Positions 34,357 through 43,708 of a DNA stretch of 64,000 nucleotides are shown one piece after another. The DNA comes from Allobosea sp. Root483D1 (lineage in GTDB: Bacteria; Pseudomonadota; Alphaproteobacteria; Rhizobiales; Beijerinckiaceae): assembly GCF_001429505.1 (NCBI RefSeq), contig NZ_LMJW01000020.1, positions 259,644 to 323,643 on the forward strand. Direction: 5' to 3'. Position 1 is the stretch's first letter. Every line of letters begins with the position of its first letter. The notes beneath the pieces are model-generated. The model saw only the letters and a program-made list of their open reading frames with translations, ran no database searches and was not told the origin of the DNA. The position numbers and the translations under genes were made by a program.

Positions 34357-35787
34357 TCAGACAGCCCCCAGCGGCTTGCTGATGTCCTCGAGCGAGCGGC
34401 GCTCTGCCTTGACCGCAAAGCGCCAGGCGATCAGGCCGGCGGCGATCATCAGCACCGCGCCGAACAGGTAGCCGCCGAACACGCTCATGCGCGAGCCGGT
34501 GTCGATCAGCGCGCCGAACAGCCAGGGACCGGCGATGCCGCCGAGGCCGGTGCCGAGCGAATAGAACACCGCGATCGCCAGCGCCCTGATCTCCAGCGGG
34601 TAGGTCTCGCTCACGGTCAGATACGCTGAACTGGCTGCCGCGGATGCGAAGAAGAAGACGATGCTCCAGCAGATGGTGAGCTGGTTGGCCGAGACCATCT
34701 CGCGCGCGAACAGGAAGCCGGTCCCGGCGAGCAGGACACCGGAGAGGATATAGGTTCCCGCGATCATCGGACGCCGGCCGAGCGTATCGAAGAGCCGGCC
34801 GATCAGGAGCGGTCCGAGGAAGTTGCCGGCAGCGAAGGGCAGGATGAACCAGCCGATCATGCTGGAGGGAACGGCGTAGAAGTCGGTCAGGACCAAGGCG
34901 TAGGTGAAGAAGATCGCGTTGTAGAAGAAGGCCTGCGACGTCATCAGCGCCAGCGCCACCAGCGTGCGCGGCCGGTAGGTGACGAAGAGCGTGTGGGCGA
35001 CCTCGCTCATCGGGGTGCGCGAGCGCGGGCGCAAAGTGAGCGTCGGCAATGTCGCGGCCAGCTGCGGCGGCGAGAAGGATTCGATGTGCGCGACGATCGC
35101 CTGCGCCTCGGCGACCCGGCCATGGCTCATCAGCCAGCGTGGGCTTTCCGGAATCCACCGGCGCAGGATCATGATGATCAGCCCGAGCACGGCGCCGATG
35201 AAGAAGGCAAGGCGCCAGCCCAGATCCTGAGTCACGATGGCCGGATCGAGCAGGACGATGGCGGCGATGCCGCCGATTGCGGCGCCGACCCAGAAGGAGC
35301 CGTTGATGACGAGGTCGGTCCAGCCGCGCACGCGCGCCGGCACCAGTTCCTGGATGGTCGAGTTGATCGCGGTGTATTCGCCGCCGATGCCCATGCCGGT
35401 CAGGAAGCGGAAGAGCAGGAAGCTCCAGAGATTCCAGGAGAAGGCGGTGGCGGCGGTCGCGCTCAGATAGACCAGGACGGTGATGGTGAAGAGCTTCTTG
35501 CGACCGAGCCGGTCGGTGAGCCAGCCGAAGAAGACGGCACCGATGACGGCACCGGCGATATAGGCGGCGCCGGCGAGGCCGATATCGGTGTTGGTGAACC
35601 GTAAGGTCGGGCTTTCCTTGAGGGCCCCGGAAACGGCGCCGGCGAGCGTCACCTCGAGCCCGTCGAGAATCCAGGTCACGCCGAGCGCGACGACGACGAG
35701 TGTATGAAAACGCGACCAGGGCAGGCGATCGAGCCTCGCCGGGATATCGGTGACGATTTCGCCTGAGTTCTGGCGTCCTTCGTTCAC
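34357..35787 (-). CDS. MFS transporter (sugar/acid symporter type)
   Basis: A 476-residue major facilitator with twelve predicted membrane segments. Motif A is GWLTDRLGRKKLFT between helices 2 and 3, with LFRFLTGMGIGGEYTAINST, and the second-half copy GRLFDTLGRRPMIAGTY. This resembles the sugar_tr/metabolite:H+ symporter group (aromatic acid, inositol or citrate carriers). GTG 35787 has AAGGAAAA upstream; the earlier in-frame codons lack homology. It lies between two paralogous small exported proteins inside the flagellar region, so it looks inserted. Confidence 0.85.
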   Translation of the reverse strand: MNEGRQNSGEIVTDIPARLDRLPWSRFHTLVVVALGVTWILDGLEVTLAGAVSGALKESPTLRFTNTDIGLAGAAYIAGAVIGAVFFGWLTDRLGRKKLFTITVLVYLSATAATAFSWNLWSFLLFRFLTGMGIGGEYTAINSTIQELVPARVRGWTDLVINGSFWVGAAIGGIAAIVLLDPAIVTQDLGWRLAFFIGAVLGLIIMILRRWIPESPRWLMSHGRVAEAQAIVAHIESFSPPQLAATLPTLTLRPRSRTPMSEVAHTLFVTYRPRTLVALALMTSQAFFYNAIFFTYALVLTDFYAVPSSMIGWFILPFAAGNFLGPLLIGRLFDTLGRRPMIAGTYILSGVLLAGTGFLFAREMVSANQLTICWSIVFFFASAAASSAYLTVSETYPLEIRALAIAVFYSLGTGLGGIAGPWLFGALIDTGSRMSVFGGYLFGAVLMIAAGLIAWRFAVKAERRSLEDISKPLGAV

Positions 35788-35832
35788 AAGGCATTTTCCT
35801 TCGACAGACGGTCTTGGCGCCGCTTCAAAGGC

Positions 35833-35857
35833 GACGGGCGGCAGAGGGCCGCCCGTC
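35833..35857 (-). terminator. Terminator after the VVRP-repeat protein gene
   Basis: GACGGGCGGC (35833-35842) pairs with GCCGCCCGTC (35848-35857) around a short loop; the minus strand then reads GCCTTTG. The T tract is weak, but the stem lies just past the stop of the small gene at 35873 and before the MFS gene. Confidence 0.5.
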
Positions 35858-35872
35858 GATGGGTTCACGTTC

Positions 35873-36223
35873 TCAGCGGTAGATCACGCGGCGGCGCACC
35901 ACGACCGGGCGGCGGTAAGCCACGGGCCGACGCACGACCGTGGTGCGCCGGACGACGACCGGGCGGCGATAGGCCGGACGGACGACAGTGGTGCGGCGGA
36001 CGACGACGGGCCGGCGGTAGGCCGGCCGGACGACGGTCGTCCGGCGGACTACGGTCTGGCTGAATTCGGCATCGGCCTTGTCGAGGCCAGCCTTCAACTC
36101 CGGAGCGAGCTCGTCCGAGGCCGCGGCGGGAACAGCGGTCGCGGCCTGGGCGATGCCAAGGCCGCCGACGCTGGCGGCGGCAAGGCCTCCGAAAAGACTC
36201 AGCATGAACGAACGTCTATCCAA
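35873..36223 (-). CDS. Small exported Val/Arg-repeat protein, TTG start
   Basis: A 116-residue paralogue of the 33852-34169 product. With a TTG start at 36223, preceded by TGGAGG seven bases upstream, the product begins MDRRSFMLSLFGGLAAASVG, matching its paralogue from residue one. The mature part has ELAPELKAGLDKADAEFSQT followed by two exact 16-residue VVRRTTVVRPAYRRPV units and a longer variant. Highly basic and repetitive, likely periplasmic or surface exposed. Function unknown. The next upstream in-frame ATG is 29 codons further and lies off the homology. Confidence 0.78.
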   Translation of the reverse strand: MDRRSFMLSLFGGLAAASVGGLGIAQAATAVPAAASDELAPELKAGLDKADAEFSQTVVRRTTVVRPAYRRPVVVRRTTVVRPAYRRPVVVRRTTVVRRPVAYRRPVVVRRRVIYR

Positions 36224-36362
36224 GATTTTCCTCCAAAGGCTCCGGTGTCGAAACCGATCTCGTCGACCCCGTGCGAGTTGGCTGGCCGAATGCGGCCACA
36301 ACGCGGCCATTCGATAACAGCCTGTTCAGGGAAAGGTTCCAGGTGGGATTTTTTCAGGCTTC

Positions 36363-36377
36363 TTAACCACTCGTTCA
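36363..36377 (+). promoter_or_regulatory. CtrA box upstream of flhA
   Basis: TTAA-CCACTCG-TTCA, seven-base spacer. The 38 bases 36363-36400 match 28559-28596 (fliF) at 28 positions with no gap, including the block ACCATGC and the terminal TTGCC. It lies about 87 bases before the flhA start. Confidence 0.65.
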
Positions 36378-36449
36378 CCATGCGCTCGGCAAGAATTGCC
36401 GGGTACGGCTCGCGCCCTGTGATGGGCGCCGCGTGGGAGTTTCCGGTCG

Positions 36450-38573
36450 ATGAGCGATGTGACGGCGGGCGGCAGCGGGGGCATGCAAATGCCGACGCGC
36501 GGCCAGATGGGCGCGCTGCTCAACCGGCCGGACCTGTTCCTCGCCATCGGCGTGATGGGCATCCTCGTGGTGCTGATCTTCCCGCTGCCGGCGATGCTGC
36601 TCGACATGCTGCTGGCGCTCTCGATCATCCTGTCGGTGCTCGTCCTGATGACGGCGCTGTTCATCGAGGAGCCGCTCGAATTCTCGGCCTTCCCGACCGT
36701 GCTGCTGATCGTGACGATGCTGCGGCTGGCGCTGAACCTCGCCTCGACACGCCTGATCCTCGCCCATGGCCATGAAGGCACGGCTGCCGCCGGCCACGTC
36801 ATCGAGGCCTTCGGCAATTTCGTGATGAGCGGCAATTTCGTGATCGGGGTGATCGTCTTCACCATCCTGATCATCGTGAACTTCGTCGTCATCACCAAGG
36901 GTTCGGGCCGTATCGCCGAGGTCGCGGCACGCTTTGCCCTCGATGCCTTGCCGGGCAAGCAGATGGCGATCGATGCCGACCTCTCGGCAGGCTTGATCGA
37001 CCAGGACGTCGCCAAGGCCCGCCGCAAGGCGCTGGAGGACGAGGCCAACTTCTTCGGCTCGATGGACGGCGCCTCCAAGTTCGTGCGCGGCGACGCGATC
37101 GCCGGCCTGCTGATCACCTTCATCAATGTCATCGGCGGCATCATCATCGGCGTCGCGCAGCAGGGCATGAGCTTCGGCGCCGCGGCGCACAGCTATACGC
37201 TGCTCACGGTCGGCGACGGCCTCGTCAGCCAGATCCCGGCGCTGATCGTCTCGACCGCGGCGGGCCTGCTCGTCTCGAAATCGGGCGTGCGCGGCGCCGC
37301 CGACAAGGCGCTCGGCAAGCAGCTCTCGGGCTACCCCAAGGCGCTCGGCATGTCGGCAGCGGTGATGCTGCTGATCGCGGTCCTGCCGGGCATCCCGATG
37401 CTGCCCTTCCTCGTTCTCGCCGCCGGCTCGGGCTGGCTGGCGCGGCATTTCGGCAAGCTCGCCAAGGCGCGGGAGTCGGAAGCCGCCGTGCAAGCGCAGG
37501 CGGCCTCGCCGCTGGCGCCCGACGGCACGCCGAAGGAAGAGACGCTCAACGACCTGCTCAAGCTCGACGAGCTCAAGATCGAGATCGGCTATGGCCTCTT
37601 GCCACTGGTGAATGCGCCCGGTGGGGCGGACCGGCTGACCGACCAGGTCAGGGCGCTTCGGCGCCAGCTTGCCGCCGAGCTCGGCTTCGTCATGCCGGCG
37701 GTGCGCATCGTCGACAACGTCCAGCTCGAGGCCAACCACTACTTCATCAAGATCAAGGAGATCGATGCCGGGCACGGCATGGTCTATTCCGGCCAGTACA
37801 TGGCGATGGACCCGATGGGCGGCAGCGTGACGCTGCCCGGCCACAACGTGCTGGAGCCAACCTTCGGCCTGCCCGCGACCTGGATCGATGGGGCGCTGCA
37901 GGACGAGGCGCAACTGCGCGGCTACACCGTCGTCGACGCTGCCACGGTGATCTCGACCCACCTCACCGAGGTGCTGAAGTCGCACATGCCGGAGCTGCTC
38001 TCGCATGGCGAGGTGCAGAAGCTGCTGCGCGAGCTGCCGAAGGACCATGCCGACCTGGTCAAGGAGATCGTGCCGCAGCAGATCTCGACCACCGGCATCC
38101 AGCGCGTGCTGCAATTGCTGCTCTCCGAGCGCATCTCGATCCGCGATCTCGGCACCATCATCGAGGGCATCGCCGAGGTCGCCGGCAGCGTCCGGAACCC
38201 GCGCGACATCGCCGAGCATGTCCGTGTCCGGCTCGCCCGCCAGATCTGCGCGCAGTTCTCCAACCAGCATGGGCAATTGCCGATCATCACCCTGTCGCCT
38301 GCCTGGGAGAGCGTCTTCGCCGAATCGATCGTCGGCCAGGGCGAGGATCGGCATCTCGCCATGCAACCCTCGCGGCTGCAGGACTTCGTCCATCAGGTGC
38401 GCGACAAGTTCGAGGAGGCGGCCCGGCTCGGCGAGATGCCGGCGCTGGTCACCTCCGGCATGGCGCGCCCCTTCGTGCGCCAGATCATCGAGCGCTTCCG
38501 CCGCGAGACGCCGGTGCTCTCGCAGAGCGAGATCCACCCGCGCGCCAAGCTCAGGACGGTGGGAAGCGTCTGA
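36450..38573 (+). CDS. flhA: Flagellar export gate protein FlhA
   Basis: A 707-residue export-gate protein. The N-terminal 330 residues hold about eight membrane helices with the family block VVITKGSGRIAEVAARFALD followed by the FHIPEP-type PGKQMAIDADLSAGLI. The cytoplasmic C-terminal domain (about 370-700) has VDAATVISTHLTEVLKSHMP and the ring-forming end. FlhA forms the nonameric export channel and binds chaperone-substrate complexes. It has its own CtrA-type promoter and is the last flagellar gene here; flhB and others are elsewhere. Confidence 0.95.
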   Translation: MSDVTAGGSGGMQMPTRGQMGALLNRPDLFLAIGVMGILVVLIFPLPAMLLDMLLALSIILSVLVLMTALFIEEPLEFSAFPTVLLIVTMLRLALNLASTRLILAHGHEGTAAAGHVIEAFGNFVMSGNFVIGVIVFTILIIVNFVVITKGSGRIAEVAARFALDALPGKQMAIDADLSAGLIDQDVAKARRKALEDEANFFGSMDGASKFVRGDAIAGLLITFINVIGGIIIGVAQQGMSFGAAAHSYTLLTVGDGLVSQIPALIVSTAAGLLVSKSGVRGAADKALGKQLSGYPKALGMSAAVMLLIAVLPGIPMLPFLVLAAGSGWLARHFGKLAKARESEAAVQAQAASPLAPDGTPKEETLNDLLKLDELKIEIGYGLLPLVNAPGGADRLTDQVRALRRQLAAELGFVMPAVRIVDNVQLEANHYFIKIKEIDAGHGMVYSGQYMAMDPMGGSVTLPGHNVLEPTFGLPATWIDGALQDEAQLRGYTVVDAATVISTHLTEVLKSHMPELLSHGEVQKLLRELPKDHADLVKEIVPQQISTTGIQRVLQLLLSERISIRDLGTIIEGIAEVAGSVRNPRDIAEHVRVRLARQICAQFSNQHGQLPIITLSPAWESVFAESIVGQGEDRHLAMQPSRLQDFVHQVRDKFEEAARLGEMPALVTSGMARPFVRQIIERFRRETPVLSQSEIHPRAKLRTVGSV

Positions 38574-38579
38574 CGAGCG

Positions 38580-39134
38580 TCAGCGCCTGCTCACCACCAC
38601 CAGGTAGCGCGCCGGCTCGGGGCCGGGATTGCTGAAGCGGCAATCGCTGGGTGGGCCGAGCTCCATGCAGTCGCCGACCTCAAGCCGCGTGACGATGCCG
38701 CCCTCGTCGAAGTCGAGAACGCCCGACTGCATCCAGATTTGCTGGCGGATGAAGGCGTAGGAGCTCGCGGGATAGGCGATCGCCGCGCCGGGCGGCAATT
38801 CGCCGGCGACGAGTTCGAGATCGCCATTGCCGGCCGGTGAGATGGCGCGGCGGACGAAGCCGGTGTCGGGGTCGCGCCAGAGCGGTTGATCCGTGGCGCG
38901 GCGGACGCGTTCGCCGGCATTCTCGATGCGCGCCAGCAGGTTCGACAGGGTCAGGCCGAAAGCACCCGAGAGCCGGCCGAGCAGCACGGCCGTCGGGCTC
39001 GCCTCGCCGCGCTCGATCCGGCTGATCATGGCGCGCGAGACGCCGGAGCGCTCGGCGAGGTCGTTCAGGCTCCAGCCGCGCATTTCGCGCTCGCTGCGCA
39101 GGCGTTCCGCCAATCTTGACGCGAGATCGTCCAT
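38580..39134 (-). CDS. XRE-family regulator with C-terminal cupin
   Basis: A 184-residue regulator. The N-terminal helix-turn-helix reads GWSLNDLAERSGVSRAMISRIERGEASPTA; the C-terminal half is a small beta-barrel (cupin_2) ending DCRFSNPGPEPARYLVVVSR. Three ATG codons stand in a row; the last (39134) is best spaced from AAGGG. It is divergent from the EamA exporter at 39276, so it probably controls that gene. Confidence 0.85.
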   Translation of the reverse strand: MDDLASRLAERLRSEREMRGWSLNDLAERSGVSRAMISRIERGEASPTAVLLGRLSGAFGLTLSNLLARIENAGERVRRATDQPLWRDPDTGFVRRAISPAGNGDLELVAGELPPGAAIAYPASSYAFIRQQIWMQSGVLDFDEGGIVTRLEVGDCMELGPPSDCRFSNPGPEPARYLVVVSRR

Positions 39135-39275
39135 CATCATACCCTTGATTCTCTTATAATAGAGCGCGGCAAGGACGTTGGCCAGATAGGCGGGGCAGGC
39201 GCCCTCACATCGACGCCATGGCGGCATGCCGGGTCGGCATTGGTCCTTTCTTCGCAGCATCGCTAAGCGCAGCCC

Positions 39276-40163
39276 ATGTCCCGCAATGCCGCCCTCTTCG
39301 CGCTGATGTGCCTCGTCTGGGGCCTGACCTGGCTGCCGATCAAGGTCGGCTCGCAGCATGTGCCACCGGTCTTCCTCGCGGCGTCGCGCTTCGTCATCGC
39401 CGGGGCGCTGATGCTGGCCTGGGCCGGCAAGGATGGCTTGCGGGTGCCGGCTGAGGCCTGGCCGCGCGTGATCATGACCGCGCTCCTGCTGAATACGGGC
39501 AATTACACCCTGCTGTTCTGGGGTACGGCCCAGGCGCCGACCGGCCTCGCAGCGATCGTCAACTTCGCGACCATCCCGATCTTCACCATCATCGCCAGCC
39601 GCCTGATCGAAGGGCACGCGATCGGCGGGCGCAAGCTTGCGGCGATCGGCCTCGGGGCGGTCGGCCTCGGCTTCCTGTTCTCGACGCGGGCGCTGGGCGG
39701 GCTCGCCGCGGCCAAGGGCGGGCCGCTCGAGCTCTGGGGGCTGTCGGCGGTCGCCACCGGCACGCTGCTCTATTGCTTCGGCGCAGTCTGGTCGCGCCCG
39801 GTGATGGGCCGCATCCCGACATTGACGCTGGCGGGCTGGCAGACGCTGATCGGCGGCTTCGGGCTCTGCCTGATGTCGGCGCTGCTGGAGACCATCACCC
39901 CGGCCCATTTTGGCGCATTGGTGTCGTGGCCGGTCCTGCCGGCCCTGGCCGTGCTGGTCATCGGCGGCTCGCTGATCGGTTTCACCATCTATCTCAGGCT
40001 GGTCCGCGACTGGGGCGCCTTCCGGGCCGGGCTCTACGCCTTCATCAGTCCGGCGGTCGCGGTCGGGGCCGGCGTCTTCGCGCTGGGCGAGCCGTTCGGC
40101 CCGGCCGAGGCGATCGGCAGCCTGCTGATGTTCGGGGCGGCGGCGATTGCGCTGAAGCGCTAG
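39276..40163 (+). CDS. EamA/DMT-family transporter
   Basis: A 295-residue membrane protein of the drug/metabolite transporter superfamily with ten predicted helices in two EamA repeats; the first opens LFALMCLVWGLTWLPIKVGS and the second ends FISPAVAVGAGVFALGEPFG. These are typically exporters of amino acids or metabolites. The divergent XRE-cupin regulator suggests inducible export. Substrate unknown. Confidence 0.88.
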   Translation: MSRNAALFALMCLVWGLTWLPIKVGSQHVPPVFLAASRFVIAGALMLAWAGKDGLRVPAEAWPRVIMTALLLNTGNYTLLFWGTAQAPTGLAAIVNFATIPIFTIIASRLIEGHAIGGRKLAAIGLGAVGLGFLFSTRALGGLAAAKGGPLELWGLSAVATGTLLYCFGAVWSRPVMGRIPTLTLAGWQTLIGGFGLCLMSALLETITPAHFGALVSWPVLPALAVLVIGGSLIGFTIYLRLVRDWGAFRAGLYAFISPAVAVGAGVFALGEPFGPAEAIGSLLMFGAAAIALKR

Positions 40164-40169
40164 AGCCCG

Positions 40170-41264
40170 CTACTCCGGCTGGTCGATGTGCAGGGCCGCG
40201 GCCTTGGCGGCCGCCTGCTCCTGCGCCTTAACCTGCGTCTCATGCGCCAAGGCCTTGCGCAGTTGCGCGCGCTCGAAGGCGAGCACGATCGGCAGCGACA
40301 CGACGAGCGGAATGATCAGGTAGAACATCCGCCAGACCAGCAATGCTGCAAAGACGGCCGGGGCCGGCACGCCGGGCATCACCGCCAGGAACACCGCCTC
40401 CATCACCCCGACACCGCCCGGCACCTGGCTGAGCAAACCGGCTGAGAAGGAGATCAGGAAGGCCCCGAGCACGATGAAGAAGCCGGGATTGCCCTGGTCC
40501 GGCAGTGCAAAATAGATGATGCCGGCAGCGCCCATCAGCTCCAGCGGGGCGGCGAGATATTGCCGGGCGACGATCGGCAGGCGCGGATAGACCAGCTCGA
40601 ACGAGCCGATCTTGAGCGGCTTGAAGCGCAGCCAGGAGCCGATCGTGTAGAGCAGGCAGAAGGCGAGCAGACCGAAGCCGATCAGGCGCGCCTGCTTGTC
40701 GCCGATGCCGAACCAGTCGGAAAGCCGGTGCAGCGGCCGCAGGATCTGCGGCTCGCCGACGAGCACAAGCCCCATCAGCAGGAGGGTGCCGAAGGCGAAG
40801 GTGAAGGAACAGAGCGCGACCAGCACGGCGATCTCGGCCGCGCTCAGGCCCTTCGCGTGATAGGCGCGGTAGCGTACCATGCCGCCGGAGAAGACCGAGG
40901 CGCCGATATTATGCGAGAGGGCGTAGGTGACGAAGGAGCAGAGCGAGATATAGGCCCAGGAAATGCCTTTCTCGCGGTGCAGGTGCAACAGCGCGATCCG
41001 GTCGTACCAGGCGAGGGCGGCATAGGCGACGAGCGTCGCGAGCCCGGCATGGAAGAAGGCGGCGGGCGGAATGACCGCGATCTTCTGGCCGATGCCGGTG
41101 GCGACGATCCTGACCGAATCCCAGAGGCCGGCCTGTTCAAGCTGGGCCGCGATGGCCTCATTGGTCAGGGCCTCGGTCTTGAGCTTGTCCCAGAGCAGGT
41201 CGACCGACCAGACGACGGCGACGAGGCCGATCAACGGCCAGAGATAGTCGAGGTACTTTTTCAT
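40170..41264 (-). CDS. UPF0104/LPG-synthase-TM family membrane protein
   Basis: A 364-residue polytopic protein related to the flippase half of MprF (lysylphosphatidylglycerol synthase TM region). Landmarks are SHNIGASVFSGGMVRYRAYH and SAGLLSQVPGGVGVMEAVFL. The cytosolic aminoacyl-transferase domain of full MprF is absent, so it is not a complete resistance enzyme; a lipid-related transport function is possible. It is convergent with the EamA gene, six bases apart. Confidence 0.85.
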   Translation of the reverse strand: MKKYLDYLWPLIGLVAVVWSVDLLWDKLKTEALTNEAIAAQLEQAGLWDSVRIVATGIGQKIAVIPPAAFFHAGLATLVAYAALAWYDRIALLHLHREKGISWAYISLCSFVTYALSHNIGASVFSGGMVRYRAYHAKGLSAAEIAVLVALCSFTFAFGTLLLMGLVLVGEPQILRPLHRLSDWFGIGDKQARLIGFGLLAFCLLYTIGSWLRFKPLKIGSFELVYPRLPIVARQYLAAPLELMGAAGIIYFALPDQGNPGFFIVLGAFLISFSAGLLSQVPGGVGVMEAVFLAVMPGVPAPAVFAALLVWRMFYLIIPLVVSLPIVLAFERAQLRKALAHETQVKAQEQAAAKAAALHIDQPE

Positions 41265-41442
41265 CGAACCCGCGAGCAGCCGGAGGCGAGATCAGAGCCC
41301 ATCTATGATCCACGGCTTGTGCATGCAGGGTGTGCTTGGACGCAAGTCGTGCCGTCTCTCTGCCAAAGCCGGCCCTGCAGGGCAAGCGGCAGGCGCGAAG
41401 CCCGCCCCGGATCGCGACGAATCCGGAGCGGTGTGGCCAAGA

Positions 41443-41823
41443 TTACTTGCCTTGCTTCTTCAGCCAGTCGCGCAGGAAGGCGATCTCCTTCTCCTGCTCG
41501 GTGATCACGCCCTCGGCGAGCTTGCGCAGCTCGGGATCCTTGCCATGGGCGAGCACGACCTTGGCCATGTCGACCGCGCCCTGATGATGCGGGATCATGC
41601 CGCGGGCGAAATCGACATCGGCGTCGCCGCTGAAGGCGATGCCCATCTCCTTGTGCATCTTGTCGTTGGCGGCCTTGTAGGCCTGCGTTGCGGCCGTATC
41701 GGAGGCGGCAGGGGCCGCGCCGTGGCTGCCATGGCCCTGATGGCCCTGCGCCAGGGCAAAGCCCGCGAGGCCGAGCGTGGCGAGCAGGGCGGCGCCCGCG
41801 AACAGGCTGCGGGTGGTCGTCAT
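41443..41823 (-). CDS. DUF305 exported protein (CopM-like)
   Basis: A 126-residue exported protein. A signal peptide (residues 1-25, LFAGAALLATLGLAGFALAQ) is followed by a His-rich GHQGHGSHG stretch and the DUF305 helical domain with MIPHHQGAVDMAKVVLAHG and EKEIAFLRDWL. DUF305 proteins bind metal, often copper, in the periplasm. ATG 41823 is supported by GAAAGGA; an upstream ATG would interrupt the signal peptide. Confidence 0.87.
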   Translation of the reverse strand: MTTTRSLFAGAALLATLGLAGFALAQGHQGHGSHGAAPAASDTAATQAYKAANDKMHKEMGIAFSGDADVDFARGMIPHHQGAVDMAKVVLAHGKDPELRKLAEGVITEQEKEIAFLRDWLKKQGK

Positions 41824-41905
41824 TCTGAAGTCCTTTCGGGAAGCCGGTTGCGGCGTGCCCGAAGCCTCCGCGCCGATCATGTCATCAGCGCGGCGAAGCC
41901 ATGTC

Positions 41906-43696
41906 TCAGGCGGCTCCCGCCTGCGCCGAGCGCGCCCGGGCGAGCGTCTCCAGCTCGGTGACCAGGCCTTCCGGCGTCGGGCAGGGGATCACTCCGAGCT
42001 TGGCCAGATCGTCGGTGACGTCGACCGGGAGGCCGGAATTCGAATCCTCGGGGATCTGGTTGAGACGACCGCCGATGCAGACCGGCAGGCTGGCGCCGGC
42101 GCGTTCGAGCGCGGCCAGCACCTCGGTCGCGAAGCGCAGGGCGATGCCGTTATAGGTGCTGATCGCGATCACATCGCAGCCATTCGCCAGGGCGATGGCG
42201 ACGAGGTCGTCCGGATCGGCCGAGGTGCCGCCGTCGACCGCCTCGGCGTCGAGTCGGGTCAGCAGATGCTCGATCAGGCTCTTGCCGTGCTCGTGCACGT
42301 CGCTGCTGGCGACGCAAACCTTCAGGCGAGCCTGGCCGATGCCGGCGCGGACCGGCGCTGCGACCTTGTCGAGCCAGGCCTCGGTCTCGTGCCGGAGCTC
42401 CTCGACCCATTCGGCCTCGACCAGCGCGCGGCGACCCCCCCAGGCGGTACGATCGGGCACGCCGGAGCCATAGAGCGCTTCGAGCCGCCGCGGGCCGATG
42501 CGGCGCAGCGCCAGCATGATCGCCGCGGCGTCGGCGATGTCGACGCCGAGATCGGCGAGGCCGGCGAGAACCCTGCAGCGGAATCGGTGTGCGCCCGAGA
42601 CCAGAGCCTCCGCCATCGCATCGACGGGGCCGAGGTCGATCAGGCCGAGGCTGCCGGAGGCGTGCTCGACCAGCTTTCCGGCGAAGGTCTGCGCGTCGAT
42701 GATCTCGTCGGTGTCGGGAATGCGCTCGTTCTCGGTGACCGGCACCGGGTTGATCGCGTGGCCGCTATGGCGCCGGCGCAGCGACCAGATGTCGGCCTGC
42801 AGATAGCTGGCGAGGCTGGCGAAATTGCCGGCCGGGGTCGATTTGTAGCTGACGGTATTGCCGAAGATCATGCTGCCGGGTGTATCGGTCACCTGCATCA
42901 GCGCATGATGGAAGGCGAGCCGCACCAGCGGGGCGGTGAAATGGTGCCCGTAGCAATGCGAGGCGCGGGCGCCGATCAGTTCCTCGACGATGTATTTCTC
43001 GATCAGCACCATGCCGAGTGCCGAGCTCATGTCGGAGAACAGGCCAGCGAAGCCGTCGTCGAGATTGGAATGGACGAGCACCTCGACCGGCTGGGCCGCG
43101 ATCAGCCCGAGCGCCGTCACCGTCGCCTGCGTGGTGGCGACGTCGTCGTCCCAGTCGGGCAGGCGGAAGGTGAAGTACTGGCCGAGATTGCCGACGGTGG
43201 TGACACCCGCTGCCAGCGCCGCACGGGTGTTCTCGACCGCGCCGGGCAGGCCTAGCATGAAGTCGCCGAAATGTGCCGCGGCCGGGACGACGCCTGTGAT
43301 GCGGGCGAAGTCCTCCGGCCCCGAGAGCACGATGCCGGTGCCGCGCGGGCGCTTGTCGCGCTCAGCCAGCGGATAACCCATCGACCAGTCGAGCGTGATG
43401 CCGAAACGGTCGACGCTGACGCCGAGCCTGGCGCAACTCTCATGCACGGTCCGGATTGCCTCCAGCGTGCGCTCGACGCTGCGGAAGCCGATATGGGCGT
43501 GCTGCATGATGCGCCCTTCGCCCGCCATGCGCCGCTTGTAATCGGCTTCGCAGGCGACTCCCGCCGTATCGAGGAAGAGGTTGCGGCCGACCTGCCAGTC
43601 GCGGGCCATGGCGGCGCCATCGGCGAGCAGTTCGGCGCCCGGCCGCAGGGTCGGCGGGACGAGGTCGGCGAGCTTGGGCAGCACAAGCGCGGTCAT
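41906..43696 (-). CDS. Cobalamin-dependent mutase-like protein (glutamate mutase E + B12 domain)
   Basis: This 596-residue protein fuses two parts that are separate in classical glutamate mutase. Residues 1 to about 450 resemble the catalytic TIM-barrel subunit (MutE/GlmE): LDTAGVACEADYKRRM, QHAHIGFRSVERTLEAI, NLGQYFTFRLPDWDDDVATT and ASHCYGHHFTAPL. Residues about 455-596 are a B12-binding Rossmann domain with the base-off motif DVHEHG (Asp466, His468, Gly471), then ISTYNGIALRFA and CIGGRLNQ. The substrate is unknown. The next gene of the run is an aspartate dehydrogenase-like protein, so an amino-acid skeleton rearrangement is plausible. Confidence 0.82.
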   Translation of the reverse strand: MTALVLPKLADLVPPTLRPGAELLADGAAMARDWQVGRNLFLDTAGVACEADYKRRMAGEGRIMQHAHIGFRSVERTLEAIRTVHESCARLGVSVDRFGITLDWSMGYPLAERDKRPRGTGIVLSGPEDFARITGVVPAAAHFGDFMLGLPGAVENTRAALAAGVTTVGNLGQYFTFRLPDWDDDVATTQATVTALGLIAAQPVEVLVHSNLDDGFAGLFSDMSSALGMVLIEKYIVEELIGARASHCYGHHFTAPLVRLAFHHALMQVTDTPGSMIFGNTVSYKSTPAGNFASLASYLQADIWSLRRRHSGHAINPVPVTENERIPDTDEIIDAQTFAGKLVEHASGSLGLIDLGPVDAMAEALVSGAHRFRCRVLAGLADLGVDIADAAAIMLALRRIGPRRLEALYGSGVPDRTAWGGRRALVEAEWVEELRHETEAWLDKVAAPVRAGIGQARLKVCVASSDVHEHGKSLIEHLLTRLDAEAVDGGTSADPDDLVAIALANGCDVIAISTYNGIALRFATEVLAALERAGASLPVCIGGRLNQIPEDSNSGLPVDVTDDLAKLGVIPCPTPEGLVTELETLARARSAQAGAA

Positions 43697-43708
43697 CGGC
43701 GTCCCCTC

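Noticed and set aside
36375-38537. Antisense 720-codon frame over flhA
   Set aside because: It mirrors flhA codon structure exactly and has no family resemblance.
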